A stretch of 64,000 nt of DNA from assembly GCF_002197845.1 (NCBI RefSeq), contig NZ_NIDE01000017.1, forward strand, positions 790,712 to 854,711, in the 5' to 3' direction. A program made the position numbers and the translations under genes. Shown here one piece after another: positions 1 to 8,882 of this stretch (positions are counted from its first letter, which is position 1; every line of letters starts with the position of its first letter). The notes under the pieces are model-generated. The model was not told the origin of the DNA and did no database searches. It saw only the letters and a list, made by a program, of their open reading frames with translations. This stretch comes from Fimbriiglobus ruber (GTDB lineage Bacteria > Planctomycetota > Planctomycetia > Gemmatales > Gemmataceae).

Positions 1-33
1 GCGAAGATGGTGGCCAAATACAAAGACTTTTAA
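1..33 (+). CDS. C-terminal tail of an unidentified protein (5' truncated by window edge)
   Basis: The first frame reads ten sense codons (AKMVAKYKDF) and then TAA at 31-33. Nothing upstream is visible, so neither family nor true frame can be proved. The following 450 bases have no convincing gene, which fits this being the end of a plus-strand gene. Confidence 0.3.
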   Translation, partial: AKMVAKYKDF

Positions 34-485
34 AGAGACTTCTTCACTCGACGCGACAAGATCTCTTGGCCCATGAGGCCGGAGAGGTGCTTCGGCCCGA
101 CCGTAGGTGTCCTGTCCGCGCGCCACCGGCGCTCGGCGCGGGTCTCCGACCCCGCCGTTCGGCCCGACCGCAGGTCTCCCTACGGCCGGGCGCCGCACGG
201 GTCACCGACCGGAGGAGCACGCGCTGTGGGACGGGAGACCTGCGGTCGGGCCGAACGGCGGGGTCGGAGACCCGCGCCGAGCGCCCGTGCGGGGGGCTAT
301 TGCGACGGGATGGTTACGCCCTACCACCGCCCTACCACCTCTACCGCTTCATGAGCCGTATTCTTTTAAAAGTAACGAATGCCTCAGCCGCGCGCCCGGG
401 GTTCCGGGCGCGGGCCGGACATTGCTCCCCGGGCCGCCGCGTATAGCCTGATAGGGAGCCTCCTCCCGCACGCAGGGTCCGCCAG
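34..485. other. Intergenic region with a long foldback element
   Basis: This gap holds the inverted repeat at 128-285 and a tail to about 356 that is shared with a second copy near 57014-57223. The rest, to the glcD start, shows no gene that I can support; short open frames here are by-products of the GC-rich palindrome. Confidence 0.7.
128..285. repeat. Foldback element A, copy 1: perfect 53-nt inverted repeat
   Basis: Bases 128-180 are the exact reverse complement of 233-285, with a 52-base spacer. The arm contains the phrase GGTCTCCGACCCCGCCG. The adjoining 286-356 stretch (motif GCGACGGGATGGTTA) matches, in reverse complement and with small differences, the stretch beside the inverted repeat at 57077-57223. 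The element is therefore longer than the palindrome alone. Confidence 0.9.
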
Positions 486-2000
486 ATGTCCGCTCCGACC
501 ACCGCCCCCGCTCCGCTGTCCATCCAACTCGGGCACGCGCACGATTTGCCGCGGACCGACGAAGCCAAGGTGCCGCAGCTCATCGAGCGGATGAAGGCGA
601 TCGTCGGGGCGGACGGCGTCCTCACTCACCGCGCGGAACTGGCCGTTTACGAGTGCGACGGGTTCACCGTCGAGAAGAACAAGCCGGACGTCGTCGTCTT
701 CCCGACCACGACCGAGCAAGTCGTCCGCATTGTCAAGGCGTGCAACGAACTCGACGTGCCGTTCATGGCCCGCGGGGCGGGGACGAGTCTCGCCGGGGGG
801 TGCGTGCCGGTCGGCGGCGGGGTGATGCTCGCGCTGGCCCGGATGAAGCGGATTCTCGAAGTCAACGTCCGCGACCGGTACGCCGTCGTCGAGGCCGGCG
901 TGGTCAACGTGTGGCTCACCAACCAGCTCAAGAGCCACGGCTACCACTACGCCCCGGACCCGTCGAGCCAGGGGGCCTGCACGATCGGCGGGAACGTGGC
1001 CACCAACTCCGGCGGCCCGCACACGCTCAAGTACGGCGTGACCGTGAACCACGTCATCGGCGTCGAGATGGTCCTGCCGGACGGCTCGGTCGTCGTCACC
1101 GGCGGCCCTTGCGACGACGCCCCGGGGTACGACCTGACCGGCGTGATCGTCGGGTCCGAGGGGACGTTCGGGATCGTCACCAAGACGTGGGTCCGCATCA
1201 CTCGGAACCCCGAGGCGTATCGCACGCTGCTCGGTGTCTTTTCCTCGATCGACGACGCCACCAATACGATCAGCGACATCATCGGGGCCGGCATCGTCCC
1301 GGCGGCCCTCGAACTGCTCGACCAGACGATCCTCGGGGCGGTCGAGGCGGCGTTCAAGTTCGGCTTCCCGCTCGACGCGGCGGCCGTGCTGATCATGGAA
1401 GTCGACGGCCTGGCGGCCGGCATTCAAGAAGAAGCGGACCGGATCGAGGCGATCGCCACGAAGAACGGTGCCCGGGAAGTCCGCAAGGCGAACTCGGAGG
1501 CCGAGCGGCTGGCGCTCTGGAAAGCCCGAAAGCAGGCGTTCGGCACGATCGGCCGGCTCGGTTATCCGAGCTACTGCACCCAGGACGGCGTCGTCCCCCG
1601 GACCAAGCTGCCGGAGATCATGCGGTTCATCCAGGGCGTGAGCAAGCAGTACGGCATTGCGATCGCGAACGTCTTCCACGCCGGCGATGGGAACATCCAC
1701 CCGATTTTGATGTTCGACGAGCGCGACCCGGACCAGGTGAAGCGGGTTCTGGAGGCGAGCGGGGCGATCCTGACCGAGTGTATCAACTTGGGCGGGTCGG
1801 TGACGGGCGAGCACGGGATCGGGGTGGAGAAGCTAGACTTCATGCCCCGGCTGTTCGCTCCGGAAGACCTGTCGTTCATGGTCCGCCTGCGGACCGCGTT
1901 CAACCCGGCCAACCGGTGCAGCCCGAACAAGATGCTGCCGACCGCGGGCGCGTGTTCCGAGCCGACGCAGCTCAAGCCGGGGCGACGGGCGGCGGTGTGA
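486..2000 (+). CDS. glcD: FAD-linked oxidase, glycolate oxidase subunit GlcD family
   Basis: A 504-residue flavoprotein predicted to oxidise 2-hydroxy acids such as glycolate or D-lactate. The PCMH-type FAD domain covers about residues 70-250 (PTTTEQVV, RGAGTSLAGGCVP, IGGNVATNSGGPHTLKYG, GSEGTFGIVTK). The C-terminal FAD-oxidase domain carries the family motifs NVFHAGDGNIHP and GSVTGEHGIGVEK. The length is normal for GlcD. No GlcE or GlcF partner lies next to it, so its electron acceptor is not shown here. A hairpin follows the stop. A 90-base stretch of its 3' part is found again as a decayed copy at 6377-6467. Confidence 0.93.
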   Translation: MSAPTTAPAPLSIQLGHAHDLPRTDEAKVPQLIERMKAIVGADGVLTHRAELAVYECDGFTVEKNKPDVVVFPTTTEQVVRIVKACNELDVPFMARGAGTSLAGGCVPVGGGVMLALARMKRILEVNVRDRYAVVEAGVVNVWLTNQLKSHGYHYAPDPSSQGACTIGGNVATNSGGPHTLKYGVTVNHVIGVEMVLPDGSVVVTGGPCDDAPGYDLTGVIVGSEGTFGIVTKTWVRITRNPEAYRTLLGVFSSIDDATNTISDIIGAGIVPAALELLDQTILGAVEAAFKFGFPLDAAAVLIMEVDGLAAGIQEEADRIEAIATKNGAREVRKANSEAERLALWKARKQAFGTIGRLGYPSYCTQDGVVPRTKLPEIMRFIQGVSKQYGIAIANVFHAGDGNIHPILMFDERDPDQVKRVLEASGAILTECINLGGSVTGEHGIGVEKLDFMPRLFAPEDLSFMVRLRTAFNPANRCSPNKMLPTAGACSEPTQLKPGRRAAV

Positions 2001-2018
2001 GGGAGGGATGTAGCATTC

Positions 2019-2055
2019 GGGCGGGGCGAGAATGGCTTCTCGCCCCGCCCCGTTT
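2019..2055 (+). terminator. Intrinsic-type terminator after glcD
   Basis: GGGCGGGGCGAGA (2019-2031) pairs with TCTCGCCCCGCCC (2038-2050) over a 6-base loop and is followed by CGTTTCTATT. It starts 18 bases after the glcD stop. Confidence 0.8.
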
Positions 2056-2133
2056 CTATTACGCGATATGAATTGCAGACTTCATCTCAGGTCTCGAATC
2101 CGCATTGAATTATCAATATTTGCGCAGATTAAA

Positions 2134-3144
2134 TCAGGCAACCGACCAGAGAACCGTCGCCCCTAGGCTAATACTCATGACCCCAGTATTTGCAATCGAA
2201 AATGTTGCACCATAGTTTCCGTACGTGCCGGAACTCCAGATTGGGTTGAGCGTTCCGTCCGCGTTCGTGGGGCCATAAATAACGAGGTCTCCGTCCCACT
2301 GCATTATAGCCTCAATTGCGTTCTGTCCAAAAGTGCCTGAACTCCAAGCGGCTATGCCTGTCTGGGTGTTATATTCTACTAGATTACCGTCCGCCTGAAG
2401 AGTTAGTTGATACAGGCCGTTGGCCGAGTATATTGACTGACCTGGGGTGAGAGACAAGACTCGCGCCGGCATACCGCCCTGTGTCCTGGTGGCCCAGATT
2501 GGGGTGTTCACATTATTGATGACATCATAGATTACCAGGTTGCCGTCGTCCTGTAAGGTTAAATACGCGCCGGGATACCCACTAGTGATAGAATTCCAAG
2601 TGGCGCCACTCGGCCCGTAAACGACCAAGTTCCCATCCCCTTGCATAACGACGTCCGTGGCGGGTTGAGAAGTACGAGACGCCCACAATGCATTATAAAA
2701 CTTGTTGTAAAGCACAAAGTTCCCGTCGGGCTGGAGTGTCACCCAGTAGTAGCCATTCGGCGAGACCAGAAATTGACCGGGAGTCAGCAATTGGTATGGC
2801 GTTAATGAGGATGACACGGGGGCAAGTGAGTAAACGCTAACACCTCCACCTTCGTAGTCTACGTAATTGCCACCTTCGTTGTCCGAGTAAGTGTTGTTGC
2901 CCGCATACGCCGTCGAGGGCGATAAGACAACAATTGCTTCGCTGCTGCCAGTACCATTATTAATGGCTTGCAACCTGCTCTTATCTGCATTGTTATTTTG
3001 TACAAATGTATTTGCATAAATAAGAGCGTCTCCGTTCGGGCCAGTTGCCGTGCTAACTACGACCGCCTCTCCGTTTAGCCCTCCGGCTGAATTATAAGCG
3101 AACTGATCTTGCGTGATAACTGCGTTTGCAGACAGAACGGCCAC
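2134..3144 (-). pseudogene. C-terminal part of a broken surface protein: bulb-type lectin repeats
   Basis: This frame encodes at least five copies of the mannose-lectin motif QxDxNxVxY (QPDGNFVLY, QGDGNLVVY, QDDGNLVIY, QADGNLVEY, and QWDGDLVIY with N changed to D). That is the hallmark of beta-prism bulb-type lectin domains that bind sugars outside the cell. It has no signal peptide or convincing start. It continues, after one single-base frameshift near 3170-3185, the reading frame of the beta-helix region upstream, so it is best read as the last third of the gene that starts at 5673. Base composition is less GC-rich than the flanks. Confidence 0.8.
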
Positions 3145-3782
3145 CCCTCCGCCGCCTCCACCACCAATGTAGTTCGTGAATCCGATCCAATTTTGGTCTG
3201 ATTATACGATATTGTACTGTCAGTTATAACAGAATGAGTAAAAGGAGCATGAAAGGTATTGACACCAGAATTACCAAGCTCGTTCAGATCAATTCCTCCA
3301 CCAGTCCCACCGGCATTGCTGTCTCCGGAAGCCGTAACATTGCCGCCCTGCGCTATATTGGTTGTGACCAACGAGCCTTGCATGTGCAAGGATGCTTGAG
3401 ACGTGCAAATACCGCCGCCGTTGCCGCCGCCCCCTATGTTGCCATTAATATCGTCCATTCCAACCCCGCCCTCTGCCGTATTGTTCTCTACAGTCGACGA
3501 GATTACATTCAGCACGGTATTCGATGAAGGCGTTCCTTCGGCGTAAAGTCCCCCTCCGTATGCCGATCCTGCGTCACCAGCTGGCGAGGGGCCACCTTGC
3601 GCGACATTTTCATTAATAGTAGCACCATTGAACGTAGCTGTGCCCCCCTCAAAACTAGCCCCCCCACCGAGACCATCAGCTGTGGTTGGGCTGCTTGGAT
3701 CACCTGAATAACCCTGGCCGAAGGATTCGCCACCCTCCGCGTAATTCGTGGCAATAGTGACTGTATTGCCTGTGACGATTGA
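3145..3782 (-). pseudogene. Middle part of the broken surface protein: Gly/Asn-rich beta-helix repeats
   Basis: On the minus strand the frame from about 3779 down to about 3177 reads IVTGNTVTIATNYAEGG and then many GGG-x-Y/F and NNTAEGG-like turns, as in right-handed parallel beta-helix (Pectate-lyase-like) exoproteins. At the left it is cut by the IS at the TGA target duplication. At the right it loses frame: the continuing protein (FTNYIGGGGGGGVAVLS) is in another frame, and one missing base near 3170-3185 explains this. Confidence 0.78.
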
Positions 3783-4734
3783 GAGGCTGTCCGAAAAGTG
3801 CCCTTGCTGTAAGTCGTGAGATTCCTTTAAGTTAGTCGCTCCTTCATCATTCAGGAGCGAGGTCATGGACGCGCCCGTTCGTAAACCGTATCTGACGGAT
3901 TTGACCGATGTCCAATGGGAGACCATCGAGCCCCTTCTGCCCGCCGCCCGGTTCGGAGGGCGGCCCCGGTCGGTCGACCTCCGGGAGGTGATGAACGCGA
4001 TCCTGTACGTGAACCGGACCGGGTGCCAGTGGTCCCTGCTCCCGCACGATTTCCCGGCCAAGAGTACGGTGTACGAATACTTCGCCCAGTGGCGGGATGA
4101 CGGCACCTGGCAACACCTCCTGGATGTCCTCCGGGAGGGGTATCGGGAGGTCCATGCTCCGAGTCACGAGCCGACCCCGAGCGCCGCGAGCATCGATAGT
4201 CAGTCGGTCAAGGGGACCGAGCATGCGGGTGGGAACGGGTATGACGCGGGCAAGAAAATCCAGGGCCGGAAGCGGTCGATCGTGGTCGACACGCTCGGGT
4301 TGTTGATGACCGTGGCGGTCACCGCCGGGCACGTCGACGATGCGGCCGCGGCCCCGTCCGTGCTCGAATCGTTGGACCGTGAGGCGTACCCGCGGTTGAA
4401 GGTCGTATGGGCCGACGGGAAGTACCACAACCATGCCCTGAACGGGTGGAAGGACGGTCATCCGGAACTCAGATGGGAACTCGTCATCGTCCGCCGGCCG
4501 GACGGGGCGAAGGGGTTCGTCCTGTTGCCCAAGCGGTGGGTGGTGGAGCGGACCTTCGGGTGGCTCGGTCGCGCCCGCAGGCTAAGTCGGGACTACGAAC
4601 GAAATACTAGTTCTAGTGAATCTATGGTTAAAGTGCGGTCGATTCAATTGATCCTCAATCGCATGGACCCCAAAAAGTGTTATCCCCCATTTAAATATAG
4701 AGTTGCATCAAAATAGTACTTCCCAGACAGGCTC
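3783..4734 (+). mobile_element. IS5-type insertion sequence (952 bp) inside the surface-protein gene
   Basis: Both ends are visible. The left end GAGGCTGTCCGAAAAGT (from 3783) matches the inverted right end GAGCCTGTCTGGGAAGT (from 4734). The flanks carry a 3-bp target duplication, TGA at 3780-3782 and 4735-4737. It holds one DDE transposase. The 3-bp TNA-type duplication and the transposase type fit the IS5 family (IS1031/IS427-like groups). Removing the element and one TGA rejoins the host frame exactly. Confidence 0.92.
3865..4716 (+). CDS. IS5-family DDE transposase
   Basis: A 283-residue transposase. The N-terminus (LTDVQWETIEPLLP, then NRTGCQWSLLPHDFP) is the IS5/IS1031-type DUF4096 helix-turn-helix. 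The DDE core is seen as SIDSQSVKG (first Asp), VWADGKYHN (second Asp) and RRWVVERTFGWL-like KRWVVERTFGWL (Glu). An AGGAGCGAGG ribosome site lies just before the ATG. The reading frame is complete, so the element may still be mobile. Confidence 0.93.
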   Translation: MDAPVRKPYLTDLTDVQWETIEPLLPAARFGGRPRSVDLREVMNAILYVNRTGCQWSLLPHDFPAKSTVYEYFAQWRDDGTWQHLLDVLREGYREVHAPSHEPTPSAASIDSQSVKGTEHAGGNGYDAGKKIQGRKRSIVVDTLGLLMTVAVTAGHVDDAAAAPSVLESLDREAYPRLKVVWADGKYHNHALNGWKDGHPELRWELVIVRRPDGAKGFVLLPKRWVVERTFGWLGRARRLSRDYERNTSSSESMVKVRSIQLILNRMDPKKCYPPFKYRVASK

Positions 4735-5673
4735 TGAGTTGCCGCCGAAAAGTCCGCCGCCGTGGGCATAACCACTTGCCGTTATTCCATAAGTAGGCGA
4801 ATTTTTATCTGTGCTTCCGGCAAGGCCACCGTACGCTTGATTACTCGTAATCTTCACGGTATTCATAGTCAGATTGGACGCATTCATGGCAGCGATACCG
4901 CCGCCATCTCCTTCTCCCGCTTGGACTATGGGTGTATTATTTGTTAGATTCTTAGCATAGATTGGAAGTGTTACAATGTAATCTGCGTTGCCACCGACTG
5001 CTTTGTTGTTTTCAATCACGTCATTGTTTAGGCTTACAATTGATTCGTCTGTGAGGATTCCACCTCCAAATCCTTCTCCGTAATCAAAAACTGAATTCGT
5101 GAGATCCGCATCCGCGGGATTAGCAATGGTGCCTCCGAGCCCATTCTCAACGGTAAACCCGTTGAGTGTAAGGGAAGCCGAGCCGGCACCCGGAACGTCA
5201 CCAGTAACAAAAACGCCTCGGTAACTATTACTGCCGTCAATTGTAGTCTGATTCAACGACGGATCTGACGCGCCCCAGTTGTCGCCCCCTGGGAAGCCCC
5301 CTTGTATTGTAATATTCACAGGCGTCGAACCAGAATACGGATACACTTCGACGACGGCGCTAACCCCAGCCGTGCTGAATGCGGCATTGGCCGCCGACGG
5401 TGTGTATTGGTAATCGCCCTTTGCGACATCAATCGTGGACGGTCCGGACGCGCTTGCGGCAAGCGCCAGGTTCACCGCTGCTTGGATCGATTTCAGAGGC
5501 GAAGACGATACGGTTCCCGCATTCAAGTCATTACCGGAATTCACATCGACGTAATAAGTCGACGGTACGATCCGATCGTCAAGATGCAGGCAGTGCAAAC
5601 GAGTCGCGCACCGAACCGATTTGCCGCAAACGCTTTTTTTATCGCCACGGACGCCGAAGATGTTGCTAAGCAT
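4708..5673 (-). pseudogene. N-terminal part of the broken beta-helix surface protein
   Basis: The gene starts at ATG 5673 with AAGGA about 8 bases upstream. The first 40 residues include LDDRIVPSTYYVD, close to the LEDRxVPS-type N-terminal motif common on large exported planctomycete proteins. After that come SGNDLNAGT and beta-helix repeats. The host sequence runs to TCA at 4735-4737; the last eight codons (PVWEVLF and stop) belong to the IS end. Rejoined with the middle and C-terminal parts, the original protein would be about 860 residues: beta-helix followed by lectin domains. Confidence 0.82.
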
Positions 5674-6214
5674 GATATATCCTTAGGAGTTACAAACAGA
5701 ACAATTTAACGTCCGCCCACATCCAAATATAGTTTGGACTGGCCGCAGCCGTTTTGTGAAGTCATGCGTAAAGCATGCTTGGGCGACGAGCTTTCGTGTA
5801 CTCAAAAGTCAGGCAAATAAAGCCCAATTTTTTATATTTATCGTCTTAGGTAATTTGTGCGCAGAAGCGCAATCGCATGGGCATTGCGATTGAATTTGGC
5901 TTAGTTAATAGTCGGCTCCCTAAATCTATCTGCCACTGGGCGGCAAACAAGTGAATTCGTGTGAAAAATCTGCAAATTAGGTAAATTAGGAAATACTAAA
6001 TCTGGCCGCTCATTTATTCATAAATATGTCTGTGTTTATTTCTTACGCTCGGCGTCCACAAATTGTTTTCACCGAATACTTTAAATGTGTGAACGTAGTG
6101 TGATTATCACCTGATCTGATATCCCGTGTGAATGGGACGTATACTGCAAGATTTGTGAGGACCCAGGATCACCCCAGAGTTCCGTGACCACGTCGGCATC
6201 CCTCGTGTGCGTCC
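5674..6214. other. AT-rich intergenic region, no gene seen
   Basis: This stretch is clearly richer in A+T than the rest of the window (for example TTTTTATATTTATCG near 5830). It precedes the surface-protein start at 5673 and probably contains its promoter, although no box can be fixed. No coding frame is convincing. Confidence 0.6.
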
Positions 6215-6376
6215 TCAGCCGCCGCTCGCTCGCGGGTGGAACTTCTGGTGCATGGCTTTCAGTCTCGCGCGGTCGACGTGCGTGTAGTGCTGGGTGGTCT
6301 GAATGGAGGCGTGGCCGAGGAGTTCCTGCACCGTCCGCAGGTCCGCGCCGCCCGCGAGGACGTGCCTGGCGAAGCG
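6215..6376 (-). pseudogene. C-terminal scrap of a tyrosine recombinase (Xer/integrase type)
   Basis: The minus strand encodes [19 protein letters not shown] and [18 protein letters not shown], the end of the catalytic domain of tyrosine recombinases: the GADLRxVQELLGH box and the YTHV segment with the nucleophile Tyr. The upstream catalytic Arg and N-terminal domain are absent. At about 6376 the frame runs into antisense glcD-like sequence, so this is a truncated relic. Confidence 0.8.
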
Positions 6377-6467
6377 GACCGAGTGTATCAACCTGGGCGG
6401 GTCGGCGACGGGCGAGTACGGGATCGGGGTGGCGTAGTTCGACTTCATGCCCTGGCTGTTCGCCCCG
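6377..6467 (+). pseudogene. Decayed duplicate of a 90-bp glcD segment
   Basis: Bases 6377-6467 match 1772-1861 of the intact glcD with few changes (shared phrases GAGTGTATCAAC, TGGGCGGGTCGG, GACTTCATGCCC). The copy has TAG in place of a sense codon at the GlcD frame (GGGGTGGCGTAGTTC), so it cannot be coding. It abuts the recombinase scrap head-on. Confidence 0.85.
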
Positions 6468-6508
6468 AACCGCCGCTTGCCGTCGATCTCTGACGCGAGC
6501 GACCAAAA

Positions 6509-7489
6509 TTACTCCTTTCGGTCGCCGCAGAAAAGAAGGTATTTGCCGTCCGGCGACAACGCCAGGCTGGCGATCTTCGGGTCGAAGCGCTCCTTTTTTT
6601 CTAACCGCGTCGGCTTCTTGCCGGGCTCAAACACGTATAACGCTTGTCCTCGTGCCTCTCTGCCCGAGAACACGCCGCGTTTTAGGGCTTGCGAGTACAC
6701 CGGGTACATGGGCTCAACATTCGTGCCGTCCCCTCGCTTCCAGAGCGTCTCTTTAACGACCAGTCCCGTCGGCTTTGAAGTATCGAGGAGCGCGACGGAG
6801 AAGCCCTTCGCCGAGCGGACGAATGCAACAAGAGTATCGCTGCCTGCCCAACTCGGCACAGAATAAATGCGATGATCTGGAAGCTCTACCTGAAGTTTTT
6901 CTCCATTGTCCAAATCGACAATCTGAATGTTGGTCGGGGTAGCAAATGCCGTGACCATTAGCTGCTTTCCGTTTGGGGACCATCTCGGCGCGCCGAAAGT
7001 GTCAAACTTTCTCGTTATTTCACCCGTTGTGGTTATTACGTAAACATTGTGGTCCACGCCCGCGACTGCGTTAGGGTTCAGCAAATAGGCGTATTCCTTA
7101 CCTTTCGGCGAGGGAGTCGGACAATTGCCCAGGCCCAAATCAGTCCTGACTACTTTGCCGCCGGATAATTCGAGCGATTGGATGCGAGTCTCGGACCACG
7201 ATTTGGGTGACGGTGTGGCGTCGTAGTAAATTCGGGTCCCGTCAGCCAACCAACTCGGACTTCCACAGTAAGGCAATTTTGGGTCTGCCGACGCGCCGAT
7301 TCGGTAAACCTCTCCCGTCGAGAGGTCGGCCAAATAAAGCCCGAGGACGTTCGGCCCGGATTCGGCCGGTGCCGGGTTTTTCTTGATTTGCTCCGCAAAC
7401 CGTTCAACAGCAGCCGCGACTTGTTCGGGCGAGGCTTGAGCAATTCCCGCAAAGAAGCAGACCGTAAGGCAAGCCAGACTTCGGAACAT
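6509..7489 (-). CDS. Exported TolB/WD40-like beta-propeller protein
   Basis: A 326-residue protein. I choose ATG 7489 because GAGG lies 6-9 bases before it and the first residues (MFRSLACLTVCFFAGIAQA) form a clear signal peptide; an upstream ATG at 7675 would place the signal internally. After the signal come PD40-like blades: CGSPSWLADGTRIYY, GAPRWSPNGKQLMV and LALSPDGKYLLFCGD. Such propellers usually bind partners in the periplasm; no enzyme motif is visible. Its role is unknown. Confidence 0.75.
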   Translation of the reverse strand: MFRSLACLTVCFFAGIAQASPEQVAAAVERFAEQIKKNPAPAESGPNVLGLYLADLSTGEVYRIGASADPKLPYCGSPSWLADGTRIYYDATPSPKSWSETRIQSLELSGGKVVRTDLGLGNCPTPSPKGKEYAYLLNPNAVAGVDHNVYVITTTGEITRKFDTFGAPRWSPNGKQLMVTAFATPTNIQIVDLDNGEKLQVELPDHRIYSVPSWAGSDTLVAFVRSAKGFSVALLDTSKPTGLVVKETLWKRGDGTNVEPMYPVYSQALKRGVFSGREARGQALYVFEPGKKPTRLEKKERFDPKIASLALSPDGKYLLFCGDRKE

Positions 7490-7751
7490 GACCGAACCTC
7501 CATGAGGAAACACTCTGGCAGCGTACTTTTGCCTGTTATCAAAAGAAAGTGAGAAAACGCTGAAGCCAAAAATCACTTTGGCGGACCCGAGAAGTGGACC
7601 ATCAGTGAAGATACACCGGCGATCGTTGGGCGGCACCGAATGACGGTGACGTGAAAAACGCACTGCCTCGTTCAAGTGGTATCGACGAGGTTCGCGATCG
7701 GTACGCCCGTCGGACTACTATTGATCGAATTTGCAGGGCAGATCATTTGCC

Positions 7752-8804
7752 TCACTTGGCCAGGTAGCCCACGAACCGCTTCGACGTTGTGACTTGCTCG
7801 TCCGCGTCGTCCGAATCTTTGACCACAATGTACGTCGCCGCGCCGTCGATGGCATCGATCACCGCCAGCGCCTTGGCGGGCGGGAGGACGCTCGCCGCTT
7901 TCGTGAGGCTGTCCGCCTGGACGCCCTTCGGGGCGATCACCGTCACGCTCCGCCGGCCGGTCAGCCCGAGCCCGGTCTTCGGGTCGAGGACGTGCGAATA
8001 CCGCACGCCGTTGATCTCCACGAACTGCTCCAGGTCGCCGGACGTCGACACGGCCCGGTTGACGAGCGTGAGCGTGCGCGGCTTGCGGTTCTTGGAAATC
8101 GGGGCGATGTCGACCGACCACCCCTCCTTGCCCGGCGGCGCGTCGCCGCACGCGATGTCGCCGGACGCGGCCACGAGGGCGCGGGTGATGCCGAACTTCT
8201 CCTTCAGCAGCGCGAGCGCCGCGTCGGCCGCGTACCCCTTGGCGATGCCGCCCAGGTCGAGCCGCATCCCGGGCACCTTGAGCGCCACCGTTCGCGCGGC
8301 GGGGTCGAGCGCGATCTTCTCGTACCCGACCTTGGCCAGTGCGGCCGCGAGTTCCTTCGCGTCCGGGAGTTGTTGCGTCCGCCGGGCGAGTCGCCAGAGC
8401 CGGACCACCGGGCCGACCGTCACGTCGAATGAGCCGCCGGAGATCTTCGAGGTGATTTGCGCCTTTTGCAAAACATCGAACAACTCGGCTCCGACGGCCG
8501 CCGGCTTGCCCGGCGCGGTGTCGTTCGCCTTGCACAGCCGCATCAGTTCGCTGTTCGGGTTGTAGTCGCTCATGATCGCGTCGAGTTCGGCCACTCGCGC
8601 GAACGCGGCGCGGGACGCGGTTTCCGCCGTCGCCTTGTCCGCCGTGTAAAGGACGACGCGGAACAGCGTCCCCATGTGCTTGGACTCGAACTCGTGACGT
8701 TCGAGCCGTTCGTCGGCCGGCGCTTTGGCGTAATCCGCGCCCTCGACAGCGGTTCCCGACATACAATACCCGAGCAAAATCCACCCGATCGCGCGGACAC
8801 GCAT
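7752..8804 (-). CDS. apbE: FAD:protein FMN transferase, ApbE family
   Basis: A 350-residue ApbE-like flavin transferase, which attaches FMN from FAD to a Thr of target proteins in the periplasm. ATG 8804 is chosen because a signal-like segment (VRAIGWILLGYCMSG) follows directly. Family motifs in order: SDYNPNSEL, GGSFDVTVGPVV, LDLGGIAKGYAADAA, VAASGDIACG and VSTSGDLEQFVEINGVRYSH. It is divergent from the SUMF1-fold gene with only 78 bases between starts. No Rnf/Nqr-like target is in the window. Confidence 0.9.
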   Translation of the reverse strand: MRVRAIGWILLGYCMSGTAVEGADYAKAPADERLERHEFESKHMGTLFRVVLYTADKATAETASRAAFARVAELDAIMSDYNPNSELMRLCKANDTAPGKPAAVGAELFDVLQKAQITSKISGGSFDVTVGPVVRLWRLARRTQQLPDAKELAAALAKVGYEKIALDPAARTVALKVPGMRLDLGGIAKGYAADAALALLKEKFGITRALVAASGDIACGDAPPGKEGWSVDIAPISKNRKPRTLTLVNRAVSTSGDLEQFVEINGVRYSHVLDPKTGLGLTGRRSVTVIAPKGVQADSLTKAASVLPPAKALAVIDAIDGAATYIVVKDSDDADEQVTTSKRFVGYLAK

Positions 8805-8882
8805 GTTCGGCCCCTCTCGGCCCGCCCTAGTTCGCACGATGAATCGTTGACAGCGGGCGGCCCTTCGGAGAATCTAGCAGAT

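Noticed and set aside
384-1814. A 476-residue minus-strand frame opposite glcD
   Set aside because: GlcD motifs are clear in the plus frame; the antisense protein is Arg/Asp-rich with no motif.
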